Source: Catalinimonas sp038039535 (GTDB lineage: Bacteria > Bacteroidota > Bacteroidia > Cytophagales > Cyclobacteriaceae). Taken from it: DNA of 64,000 bases. The DNA is taken from assembly GCF_038039535.1 (NCBI RefSeq), contig NZ_JBBPHP010000037.1:8377-72376 (forward strand), read 5' to 3'. The notes below the pieces were generated by a model. It saw only the letters and a list, made by a program, of their open reading frames with translations. It did no database searches and had not been told where the DNA came from. Positions 16,722 through 24,454 of this stretch are shown one piece after another (within the stretch, counting starts at the first letter, position 1; each line of letters opens with the position of its first letter). Made by a program: the position numbers and the translations under genes.

Positions 16722-18389
16722 TTAGTACTCTTCCAAAAGTACATAGGTGTATGGCGAATTAATGTTGACTTTTCCATTTTCTACCACTGCTTCCTGACCT
16801 GAATATGCATCTCTTAAGGGTGTATTATCTTCAAATATACCAGCGACTGAGATTTCTTTAGTTCCGGTTGGCGCGTCCAGCGCAACCACTACTTTATCTG
16901 AATAGTCAGCTTCTTCATAAGTTCTTGCAAATGTATAGGGATTATCTGTCAGTTGCTGATGTTGTCCGGCTCCCACCGCTACATGACGCTTTCTGAATGT
17001 TCCCAGCTTATTCCAGTGCTGTAGAACCTGCTGCACGCTATCAGTCTGTGCAATCGCTTCCCAATTCATGAATGAACGAAGGGTAGCATCTCCTTGTGTG
17101 CCTTCAATCACTAATGAACGATCAGATTCATCACCATAATAAATCTGTGCAGCGCCCTGGCTCAGTAATAACTTAGTTGCGGCTTCCTCACTTTTTTTTC
17201 GGTACGGATCGTAGGGTGATCCGTCATCATGAGAACTGAGATAATTGAGTACATTGACCCCCTCTAATGCGCCATCGTGCAGCAGGCTATCATACTTACT
17301 GAATATAGCTTCGTAGTCTTTTTCAGCATCATATTTAAAATCAAAGTTGATCAGGGATTCAAAACCATAATCAAAAAAGTTAACCGTAGTATCTCCATAA
17401 TCATAAGGCTGACCAGCGGCTGCACTGTAGTTGTAGACCTCTCCCACCATCCAGAAAGGTGCCTCATCCATACGTTTATCAGGATTTTCTTCTTTCCATG
17501 CTTGTAGTGCGGCCAATGCCTGTGCTTTGAGTTCTGCCCAGATCTCAGCATCGGTATGCTTGGCAGTATCTACCCGGAATCCATCTACGCCCAGTTCACG
17601 CACATAGTCAGTTAGCCATTTGATGAGGTAATATTTGGGCGCTCTGGGGTATCCGGTTCTTGCAAAAAATTCCTCTAACTCCTGCATTTCCTCATCATAT
17701 CGTCCTTCGGTCTGCCACTTTTCTAACAAAGAAGGGGGTAAATCCACTGCTTCCTCTTTTTCGGTATGGATATCGGGCAGATTTTCTACCAGCGTACATT
17801 CTACAGTAGATTCATAGCCCTGGTACGTACAGGTAGGATCTACCCTTACCCAGGCATCAGGCCACTGAGGGTCAATGTCGGTTACCGGACCAGTATGGTT
17901 AGCCACTACATCCAGCAGTACCCTTATGCCATGTTCATGGGCTGTATCTACCAATGCTTTGAGTTCGTCCATCGTACCGAAATTAGGATCAAGCGTAGTC
18001 CAGTCTTGGGCCCAGTATCCATGATAGGCATAGGTGAGACCGGTTCCTTCATCGGTAGCTCCATGGATTTGCTCAACAACGGGAGTAAACCAGATCGCGT
18101 TAACGCCCAGACTATCAAAATAGCCTTCCTCTATTTTTTGGGTAATGCCCACAATATCGCCTCCCTGAAAGTCCCTTAGTTTGGCAGCGTCTCGGGTGCG
18201 TTCAAAATTGACATCATTGGCTGAGTTTCCGTTATTAAAACGGTCAGTCAACAGAAAATAAACCGTGGCATTTCTCCAGTCAAAGGGAGTATCAACGACT
18301 GTTTCATCAGAAGAGTCGTTTTCCTGTTCAGGGGGATTGCATTGAATCAGCAAGAACAGAAAGCAGAGTAATAGAAGGTAGCCTTTCAT
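16722..18389 (-). CDS. GH13 alpha-amylase-family lipoprotein
   Basis: A 555-residue glycoside hydrolase. The frame is open to a GTG at 18434, but Met at 18389 begins a lipoprotein signal (MKGYLLLLCFLFLLIQC), so that start is chosen; the protein is probably anchored at the outer membrane or in the periplasm. The four GH13 regions are visible: I as LLDVVANHTGP, II as DGFRVDTAKH with the nucleophile Asp, III as MVGEVYNY with the acid/base Glu, and IV as YLSSHDDGSPY with the transition-state Asp. A C-terminal beta domain ends the chain. It should cleave alpha-1,4-glucan or related oligosaccharides. No SusC/SusD pair is adjacent, so it is not in a complete starch locus in this window. Confidence 0.88.
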   Translation of the reverse strand: MKGYLLLLCFLFLLIQCNPPEQENDSSDETVVDTPFDWRNATVYFLLTDRFNNGNSANDVNFERTRDAAKLRDFQGGDIVGITQKIEEGYFDSLGVNAIWFTPVVEQIHGATDEGTGLTYAYHGYWAQDWTTLDPNFGTMDELKALVDTAHEHGIRVLLDVVANHTGPVTDIDPQWPDAWVRVDPTCTYQGYESTVECTLVENLPDIHTEKEEAVDLPPSLLEKWQTEGRYDEEMQELEEFFARTGYPRAPKYYLIKWLTDYVRELGVDGFRVDTAKHTDAEIWAELKAQALAALQAWKEENPDKRMDEAPFWMVGEVYNYSAAAGQPYDYGDTTVNFFDYGFESLINFDFKYDAEKDYEAIFSKYDSLLHDGALEGVNVLNYLSSHDDGSPYDPYRKKSEEAATKLLLSQGAAQIYYGDESDRSLVIEGTQGDATLRSFMNWEAIAQTDSVQQVLQHWNKLGTFRKRHVAVGAGQHQQLTDNPYTFARTYEEADYSDKVVVALDAPTGTKEISVAGIFEDNTPLRDAYSGQEAVVENGKVNINSPYTYVLLEEY

Positions 18390-18474
18390 TTTTGTCGGGT
18401 TGTTAGGGTGTAGTAGCGTTATAGTTTGAAACACTTTAAGTATGAAGACTTGTTTACAGTAAACTAAAAACTGG

Positions 18475-18556
18475 TTTCAGTCTTCAAGACTGAAATCATG
18501 AATAGGGCAAAGTCTGAGACTTTGCTTTATTTGTCAACTTCAGTTAGAAACTGAAG
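18475..18556. repeat. Cluster of three short hairpins (REP-like)
   Basis: Three inverted repeats in a row: 18475-18495 (10-bp arms, one-base centre), 18507-18525 (GCAAAGTC arms, TGA loop) and 18538-18556 (CTTCAGTT arms, AGA loop). They are 11-12 bases apart, so the centres lie about 31 bases apart. The arms share AGTCT/AGACT-like cores. They lie between the starts-side of the amylase gene and the 3' end of the response regulator. Only the second has a weak T-rich flank, so they look more like a REP/BIME-type cluster than ordinary terminators. Confidence 0.7.
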
Positions 18557-18613
18557 CGAGTATCTTGCTACTAATAGTGTCACTTACTTAACACTAAGAA
18601 AAATAAAACTTTT

Positions 18614-19996
18614 CTAAAGTCCATACTTCTTCATTTTTCGGTAAAGCGTACTTCTACCCATACCCAACTCCCTGGAAGCCTGACTGAGGTTTCCGCTGTG
18701 TTTTCGTATCACTTCTGATATCGTCTGCTTTTCCACATCTTCCAGATTATAAGATGATTGCACAGTATCATTGGGCGTTTGCCTTTTTTTAGACATCAGA
18801 AAATCATCGGTATCCAGCGTGACAGAATCGCTCATAATGACTGCCCGCTCCACCGCATGTTGTAGTTCACGCACATTACCCGGCCAGGGATATTTTTGCA
18901 AATGCTTCATAGTACGTTCGCTGATTCTCAACTTAGGTTTTTGGTACTTTTTTCCAAACTGTTCAAGGAAATGATGAGCCAAAACGGCAATATCTTCCTG
19001 CCTTTTGCGCAGGGGAGGAAGTTGAATTTCAACTGTGTTGATACGATAAAGTAAATCCTGACGAAAGCCAGGCTGGTCATGGCTGGCCATCTCATACAAT
19101 TGCATATTGGTCGCACATATGAGTCTCACGTCAATGTGCAAAGGTCTATTTGTTCCTACCCTAACGATTTGTTTACTCTGTATGGCTGTCAACAGTTTGG
19201 CTTGCAGCGCTAATGAAAGATTACCGATCTCATCTAAGAACAAGGTACCTCCGGTAGCAATTTCAAACCTCCCGGCTCTATCCTCTACCGCCCCGGTAAA
19301 TGCTCCCTTGGCATGGCCGAATAACTCAGATTCAAACAGCGTTTCTGTCACTGCACCCAAATCCACTTTGATAAATGGCTGAGATGCTCTCGGGGATGCG
19401 CGATGAATAGCTCTGGCTACCAGTTCTTTGCCTGTTCCGTTTTCTCCCAGGATCAGAACATTGGCATCTGTGGCTGATACTTTTTTGATGGTATCAAATA
19501 CCTTGTCCATTGCGGCTGATTGGCTTATGATCTCCTGAAAAGAGCTTTCCAGATCCTGACTCAGTGCCTGTTCACGATGCTTCAGTTGGCTGACTTCCTG
19601 CTCCGAACGATGTCTGTGGTAGTGAGAAACTATCGTGGCCGCAAGCTTTTCCTTTTCCCAGGGCTTGGTCAGAAAATCCACGGCTCCATCTTTCATAGCA
19701 TTAACCGCTAAATCTATATCTCCATAGGCAGTGGTGACCACAATCTGTGCTTCTTCATCAACTTTTAGCATCTCCTTAATCCAGAAGAGTCCTTCCTGCC
19801 CACTGGTTTTTCCCTGGGCAAAATTCATGTCCAGCAATATCACATCAAAATGTTCCTTTTCCAGCAGAGGCATTACCTGAGAAGGATGGCTTTCTGTTCT
19901 GACTTGGGTGAAGACTTGTTTCAGAATCATTTTAGCGGTGTACAGCACCGCCTGATCATCGTCTATGATAAGAATTTTGCCTTCTTTTTTTTCCAT
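18614..19996 (-). CDS. NtrC-family sigma-54-dependent response regulator
   Basis: A 460-residue three-domain regulator when started at the ATG of MEKKEGKILIIDDDQAV (19994-19996); upstream in-frame codons do not look like protein. Residues 1-120 are a receiver domain with the acidic pair DDD, the phospho-acceptor Asp56 in VILLDMNF, a conserved T in VVTTAYG and K in LTKPW. The middle AAA+ domain has Walker A GENGTGKELVARAIH, the sigma-54 contact loop GAFTGA, and a Walker B-like GGTLFLDEIG. The end is a Fis-type helix-turn-helix, SQASRELGMGRSTLYRKMKK. It should activate RpoN promoters after phosphorylation. No histidine kinase is beside it. It is divergent from the FG-GAP gene (70-base gap). Confidence 0.92.
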   Translation of the reverse strand: MEKKEGKILIIDDDQAVLYTAKMILKQVFTQVRTESHPSQVMPLLEKEHFDVILLDMNFAQGKTSGQEGLFWIKEMLKVDEEAQIVVTTAYGDIDLAVNAMKDGAVDFLTKPWEKEKLAATIVSHYHRHRSEQEVSQLKHREQALSQDLESSFQEIISQSAAMDKVFDTIKKVSATDANVLILGENGTGKELVARAIHRASPRASQPFIKVDLGAVTETLFESELFGHAKGAFTGAVEDRAGRFEIATGGTLFLDEIGNLSLALQAKLLTAIQSKQIVRVGTNRPLHIDVRLICATNMQLYEMASHDQPGFRQDLLYRINTVEIQLPPLRKRQEDIAVLAHHFLEQFGKKYQKPKLRISERTMKHLQKYPWPGNVRELQHAVERAVIMSDSVTLDTDDFLMSKKRQTPNDTVQSSYNLEDVEKQTISEVIRKHSGNLSQASRELGMGRSTLYRKMKKYGL

Positions 19997-20066
19997 GGCT
20001 GAAGGTAGAATTTGTTCCAATATGATACAATGGTTAGCTTTAGTAAAACACCTACTTCTACTACGC

Positions 20067-21332
20067 ATGAATACCAGAACCTTATTTTTTCTACTGATTG
20101 TATTGACCGTATCCATTTCATTTACTTTTTATTCTTTCAGGATTTTACACCCTACGACCAATCTTCCGGAGCAAATTACTACAGTAAATCCCACTTCCTG
20201 GAAACACTATTCTACCGAAACAGGTGATTTAGCCCCTCCCAATACTGGCAATCAGCAAACCGCTTCGCTGGTATGTGATCTGGATATGGATGGAATTCAA
20301 GACTTTGTCATCACAGAAAGAACTCAGGCCCCTTCGGTGGTCTGGTACAAAAAGCAGGGTGATCGTTGGGAAAGAAGTATAATAGAAGATGAAGCGCTTC
20401 GCATTGAAGCTGGTTCCGCTCATCTGGACATTGATGGAGATGGTGACCTGGATATTGTCTTTGGAGGTGAAAGTCGCAGCAATGAAGTCTGGTGGTGGGA
20501 AAACCCCTACCCTGATTTTAGTCAAAGCTGGAAGCGCTACACCATCAAAAAGTCCGGAAAGAATAAACATCATGACCAGCTTTTCGGAGATTTTGACGGT
20601 GACGGATTGCAGGAATTGGTATTTTGGAACCAGCAGTCACAAACGCTTTTTCTGGCAGAAATTCCTTCTAACCCAAAAACGGCTGAAGAGTGGCCACTCC
20701 AAAAGATCTATACCTATAGCACTGATAGTGAAATGGAGCAGCTGGGCCAGGAGGGTTATCCTGCCTGGAAAGCTACACACGAACATGAAGGGCTGGCCAA
20801 AGCTGATATTAACCAGGATGGGATTGAAGATATCATCGGTGGAGGAAGATATTTCACTTTTTCTGATGATGGCTACCATGAAAATATCATTGATGCCAGT
20901 TATACTTTTACCCGTGCAGCTGCAGGGCAGTTTATTGAAGGAGGGAGACCGGAAGTCATTTTAGTAGTTGGCGATGGTGTAGCACCCATGATGCTCTACG
21001 AATGGCAGAAAGGCACCTGGACAAGGAAAAGCATTATTGAAGAAGTAGATAATGGGCATACTCTACAGGTAGTGGACTTTAATCAGGATGGGCATCCCGA
21101 TATTTTTACCGCAGAAATGCGCTTTGGTGAAGAAAACCCCGACGCCAAAACCAGAGTATTGCTGGGCGACGGAAAAGGTAATTTTCAGGAAGAATTGATT
21201 GCAACAGGCTTTGGTGTGCATGAGGGCAGAATGGTTGACCTGGATGGCGATGGCGACTATGATGTGTTAGGCAAACCCTATACCTGGAAAGCCCCACGCC
21301 TGGACATATGGATCAACGAAGGTGCACCATGA
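20067..21332 (+). CDS. FG-GAP/VCBS-repeat surface protein
   Basis: A 421-residue protein starting at the ATG of MNTRTLFFLLIVLTVSIS, a signal or N-terminal anchor; the more upstream in-frame ATG at 19965 lies inside the divergent regulator gene and is rejected. The mature part has repeated calcium-binding FG-GAP/VCBS loops: DLDMDGIQDF, DIDGDGDLDIVFGG, DFDGDGLQELVFW, DINQDGIEDIIGGG, DFNQDGHPDIFT and DLDGDGDYDVLG. These form an integrin-like propeller at the cell surface. Its last bases overlap the next gene as ATGA, so the two are translationally coupled. It may be controlled by the divergent NtrC-type regulator, but no clear -24/-12 promoter was found in the gap. Confidence 0.8.
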   Translation: MNTRTLFFLLIVLTVSISFTFYSFRILHPTTNLPEQITTVNPTSWKHYSTETGDLAPPNTGNQQTASLVCDLDMDGIQDFVITERTQAPSVVWYKKQGDRWERSIIEDEALRIEAGSAHLDIDGDGDLDIVFGGESRSNEVWWWENPYPDFSQSWKRYTIKKSGKNKHHDQLFGDFDGDGLQELVFWNQQSQTLFLAEIPSNPKTAEEWPLQKIYTYSTDSEMEQLGQEGYPAWKATHEHEGLAKADINQDGIEDIIGGGRYFTFSDDGYHENIIDASYTFTRAAAGQFIEGGRPEVILVVGDGVAPMMLYEWQKGTWTRKSIIEEVDNGHTLQVVDFNQDGHPDIFTAEMRFGEENPDAKTRVLLGDGKGNFQEELIATGFGVHEGRMVDLDGDGDYDVLGKPYTWKAPRLDIWINEGAP

Positions 21333-22351
21333 AGAGGTTTTTCTGTATTCTGTCAATTATACTTATTTCCTGCCAAAGCGATTCCCAAAAACCTAGGATC
21401 ACAGTATGGTATGGTGAAGAGCAGCATTTTGGTAAGCTGGGCTACCCCCAACCGTGGATCAATATACTGGGAAATGTAAATAGTGATCAAGGCATTGCTC
21501 AATCCGTTTATCAAATCAATGGAGGAAAAGATCACTTTTTTAGTATGGGTGCAGATGGGCGCAGGCTGGCTCGCCAGGGAGACTTCAACCTGGACATTCA
21601 TGTAGATTCGTTGCAACAGGGAGAAAATCAGCTTACTATTTTGGTTACTGACAGCCTGGGTAATCAGTCATCTACTAATATAAGTCTGTTTCTTCATCCC
21701 AGGCAAAACTGGGCACTGCCTTACCGCATCCATTGGGACAGTGTAGCAAACATACAGGATGTAGCGCTAATTGTAGATGGCAAATGGAAGCTCACCACAG
21801 AGGGAATACGCACCGAAGAACCTTATTATGATAGAGTAATTGCGATTGGTGGCAACAGTTGGCAAAATTATGAAGTCAGTACTTCGGTGATATTTCATGA
21901 TTTTACGCCACCTCGGGAAGGTCCTCCAACTTTTGGGGTGAGCCATGCTGCCATTGCCAGCCGATGGCCGGGCCACGACCTGGATGAGCATCAACCCCAT
22001 GTCAAATGGTATCCATTAGGGGCTACTTCAGAATTCAGACTTAGCACACAGTTGGATAGTTGCCGATGGCGCATTTTTGATGGAGAAAATTTATATGCTG
22101 AAGACAGCAGCAGTCTGCGCAGCATCCAACTGGATACAAAATACAGGATGATACATCAGGTAATCAGCATCAATGATAGCACCACTCGCTACAGTGTAAA
22201 ACTTTGGGAAGCCAAACGACCTGAGCCTTCGGGCTGGGATTTTGTAGCTGAAGAAGTTGCTGAAAATAACATAACATCCGGTAGCGCTTTGATCATCGCC
22301 CACAATACTGATGTTACTTTTGGTGATATAGAAGTTGTACCCGTTCCATAA
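21329..22351 (+). CDS. Lipoprotein of unknown function coupled to the FG-GAP gene
   Basis: A 340-residue protein. The start at 21329 sits in an ATGA overlap with the stop of the FG-GAP gene and begins MKRFFCILSIILISCQ, a clear lipoprotein signal with lipobox LISC. An extra seven in-frame codons upstream are rejected. Residues about 20-125 look like an Ig- or cadherin-type sandwich (GKDHFFSMGADG, QGENQLTILVTDSLGN). Residues about 135-340 look like a concanavalin-type lectin sandwich (GNSWQNYEVSTSVIFHDF near 190, a late SGSALIIAHNTDVTFGDIEV). I do not recognise a named family. It may bind sugar together with the FG-GAP protein. It ends 6 bases before the convergent anti-sigma-like gene. Confidence 0.65.
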   Translation: MKRFFCILSIILISCQSDSQKPRITVWYGEEQHFGKLGYPQPWINILGNVNSDQGIAQSVYQINGGKDHFFSMGADGRRLARQGDFNLDIHVDSLQQGENQLTILVTDSLGNQSSTNISLFLHPRQNWALPYRIHWDSVANIQDVALIVDGKWKLTTEGIRTEEPYYDRVIAIGGNSWQNYEVSTSVIFHDFTPPREGPPTFGVSHAAIASRWPGHDLDEHQPHVKWYPLGATSEFRLSTQLDSCRWRIFDGENLYAEDSSSLRSIQLDTKYRMIHQVISINDSTTRYSVKLWEAKRPEPSGWDFVAEEVAENNITSGSALIIAHNTDVTFGDIEVVPVP

Positions 22352-22357
22352 GCAGGC

Positions 22358-23689
22358 TCACTTTTTGAATCTTACCCTCAGCTTCACTTCCTGAGCAATG
22401 GCTTCTCCGTTGCGAGTAGCAGGTTCCCAATCAGGGCCATCCTGGATCAGCCGGATCGCTTCCTGATCCAGCCAATCTCCTGCGCTTTGCTCCACCATAA
22501 TATCACTTAGTTTTCCATCCGGAAATACTGTGAAGGAGAGTTTGACTACCGCTTTATCTCCCTCTTTCCATTCGTCTGGATACTTTTGATTTTCATTCAG
22601 ATATTTTCTATAAGCTCGCATCCCGTTCAAAGGTTTGGCTGAAGTGACGACGACTTCATCTCTGCTTCTTTCACTGCCATACCCCATCGTTACCACTTCA
22701 CTCAATGATTGTATGTCATGCGCTAAGGCTACTGCTACACTATCCTGTTGATCAACATTTACTTCGGTAGTTTGATAACCAATTGATGAAATAACCAGAT
22801 TATTATTATCCTTAGGTAAATCTATAACAAAGCGCCCTTCTACATCCGTAATGCTTCCAACTGTAGTTTCTTTTACCAGCACATTTACGCCGGGAATTGG
22901 ATCTTTACTCTCCTGGTCTATAACTCTCCCACTGACCGTTTTCCAGCCTTCCTGAGTAATTTGAGGAGCTGCGGATGAAAGCTTTTTAGAACTTCTGATC
23001 TGGTTAGTAAGAGCTTCGCCTTTACTATATTCGTCATTAGTCTTAGCTCTACCGGATAAGGTAAAATTCTCATCAAACGCTTTAGATTCAACTTCTGACA
23101 AAGTTTGGGAAACATTGTCCATCCCAGAATCAGAGGCAGTAGAAGCGTTAAAGGAATCTTCAACTGAGTTTTCCGCTGAAAATGCTGACGTTTCTGAAGG
23201 TACTAAAGCCAAAGTCTGGGGCAATTCTTCATCTTGAAGCTGTTGGGAGTCCTCCAAACCCTCAGGTGGTAACAGACTAATCGGAGTAAGCTCTTGTTCC
23301 ATCTTAGTACTCTCTTCAGGGGCATTAGTCGTAGGTATGGTTTCCTGACTGCTCAGGCTAGGGGTATCTGCTGGCAAAAGCACAGTATAAACAGCATAAA
23401 ATGTTCCGATGAGCAATGCAACAGAAGCCGCAATAGGCAACCAGTAAATCTTTTGTCTTTTGGCAGCTTTCGTCCTTTCCAGAATGCGGGCCTGTAACTC
23501 ATCAACCCCATGCCCAAAACGTTCTCCATCTTTCAGCACAGATGTTCCCTCCAACGCATCGGCTACAAAAGGATCTTGTGCTTTCAAAGCCTCCAAATAG
23601 GCTTCTTCTTCAGCAGACAAAGTCCCATCCCTGAATTTTTTCATCAGTTCTACCCTCAGTTGGTCGCTATCGTGATGCAGCTTACTCAT
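22358..23689 (-). CDS. Anti-sigma-like membrane protein with CarboxypepD_reg and TonB C-terminal domains
   Basis: A 443-residue single-pass protein. Residues 1-80 are cytosolic and hold a zinc-free anti-sigma-like helix region (DGTLSAEEEAYLEALKAQDP). Residues about 82-106 are the membrane segment (WLPIAASVALLIGTFYAVY). A Ser/Thr/Glu-rich linker of about 140 residues follows. Then comes a carboxypeptidase-regulatory-like domain (VSGRVIDQESKDPIPGVNVL and SSIGYQTTEV) followed by LSEVVTMGYGSER, a SusC-type TonB-box-like motif. The C-terminus is a TonB domain (KLSFTVFPDGKLSDIMVEQS, ending VKLRVRFKK). It starts inside the last 8 bases of the sigma gene, so it is translationally coupled. It should hold the sigma factor and sense or energise an outer-membrane partner. 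Confidence 0.8.
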   Translation of the reverse strand: MSKLHHDSDQLRVELMKKFRDGTLSAEEEAYLEALKAQDPFVADALEGTSVLKDGERFGHGVDELQARILERTKAAKRQKIYWLPIAASVALLIGTFYAVYTVLLPADTPSLSSQETIPTTNAPEESTKMEQELTPISLLPPEGLEDSQQLQDEELPQTLALVPSETSAFSAENSVEDSFNASTASDSGMDNVSQTLSEVESKAFDENFTLSGRAKTNDEYSKGEALTNQIRSSKKLSSAAPQITQEGWKTVSGRVIDQESKDPIPGVNVLVKETTVGSITDVEGRFVIDLPKDNNNLVISSIGYQTTEVNVDQQDSVAVALAHDIQSLSEVVTMGYGSERSRDEVVVTSAKPLNGMRAYRKYLNENQKYPDEWKEGDKAVVKLSFTVFPDGKLSDIMVEQSAGDWLDQEAIRLIQDGPDWEPATRNGEAIAQEVKLRVRFKK

Positions 23690-24269
23690 GGTTCTTCTCT
23701 ACAAAAATTTTCAGATTACGTTTACCATTCTGCAAATGACTTTTCACCGTCTTCATCTCAAAGCCGGTCAAAGCCGCCACTTCCTGATAAGATTTCTGTT
23801 CCAGATAAAACAGGCGAATACATTGCTGTTGTTCCTCCGGCAAGGTAGGCAGACCTTTCTCTATCAAACTCCAACGGTCAACGGCAAACTCTTCCGCACT
23901 TTTTTCTATCAATGCTTCTGAATTTGAGCCATGTCCATTTTCATGCAAATGATCAAAGCGCTCCAGTATATGCCTTTGCTGCGCTCTTAACTGCATCAGG
24001 CAATGATTTTTGCTTACGGTATACAACCAGTTTTTAAATTCCTTCACCTGAGTCTCTTTCAGACTTATTGTAAGCTTCTCAAAAATCTGCATCACCGCAT
24101 CCTTACTGGCTTCTTCATCTTTAAGATATTTCAGACATACTCCATATACCAGGTGGGTATAGCGATGGTACAAATCGCCCAGGTACACCAAATCACCCGT
24201 GCTTGCATACTTTCGCAGCAAACTAGCGTCATCCGGAGGTACACGTGAAGTAAGTCTTTTTAAAAACAT
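23682..24269 (-). CDS. ECF-type RNA polymerase sigma factor
   Basis: A 195-residue sigma-70-family protein. Region 2 is visible as LYHRYTHLVYGVCLKYLKDEEASKDAVMQIF (split here: LYHRYTHLVYGVC, then KDEEASKDAVMQIFEKL) followed by FKNWLYTVSKNHCLMQLR. Region 4 is LPEEQQQCIRLFYLEQKS, then YQEVAALTGFEMKTVKSHLQ, the DNA-binding helix-turn-helix. It lacks region 1 and 3, as ECF sigmas do. It overlaps the anti-sigma-like gene by 8 bases, and it is divergent from the vWA gene with 185 bases between, so it may drive that gene and itself. The target promoter sequence could not be read. Confidence 0.88.
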   Translation of the reverse strand: MFLKRLTSRVPPDDASLLRKYASTGDLVYLGDLYHRYTHLVYGVCLKYLKDEEASKDAVMQIFEKLTISLKETQVKEFKNWLYTVSKNHCLMQLRAQQRHILERFDHLHENGHGSNSEALIEKSAEEFAVDRWSLIEKGLPTLPEEQQQCIRLFYLEQKSYQEVAALTGFEMKTVKSHLQNGKRNLKIFVEKNHE

Positions 24270-24454
24270 AAACAGCAGCGCTATTTGCAGTAGTCATAAT
24301 TCTCTTACTGAACCAAGACTACTTCTTTGGTCAGTTTCAGTAGTAAGATGCAGTCTCCCTTCATTTTCCATAAATCATGCTGAAAAAAAAATTTTTCCTC
24401 TCTATTTATGGAATCTCCCTTATCCCGACATCTTCTTATAAAACAATTAAAATT

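Noticed and set aside
18390..18434. GTG start at 18434 for the amylase
   Set aside because: It would put 15 residues in front of a normal lipoprotein signal.
19965..20066. Earlier in-frame ATG for the FG-GAP protein
   Set aside because: It lies inside the divergent regulator gene, and the signal begins at 20067.
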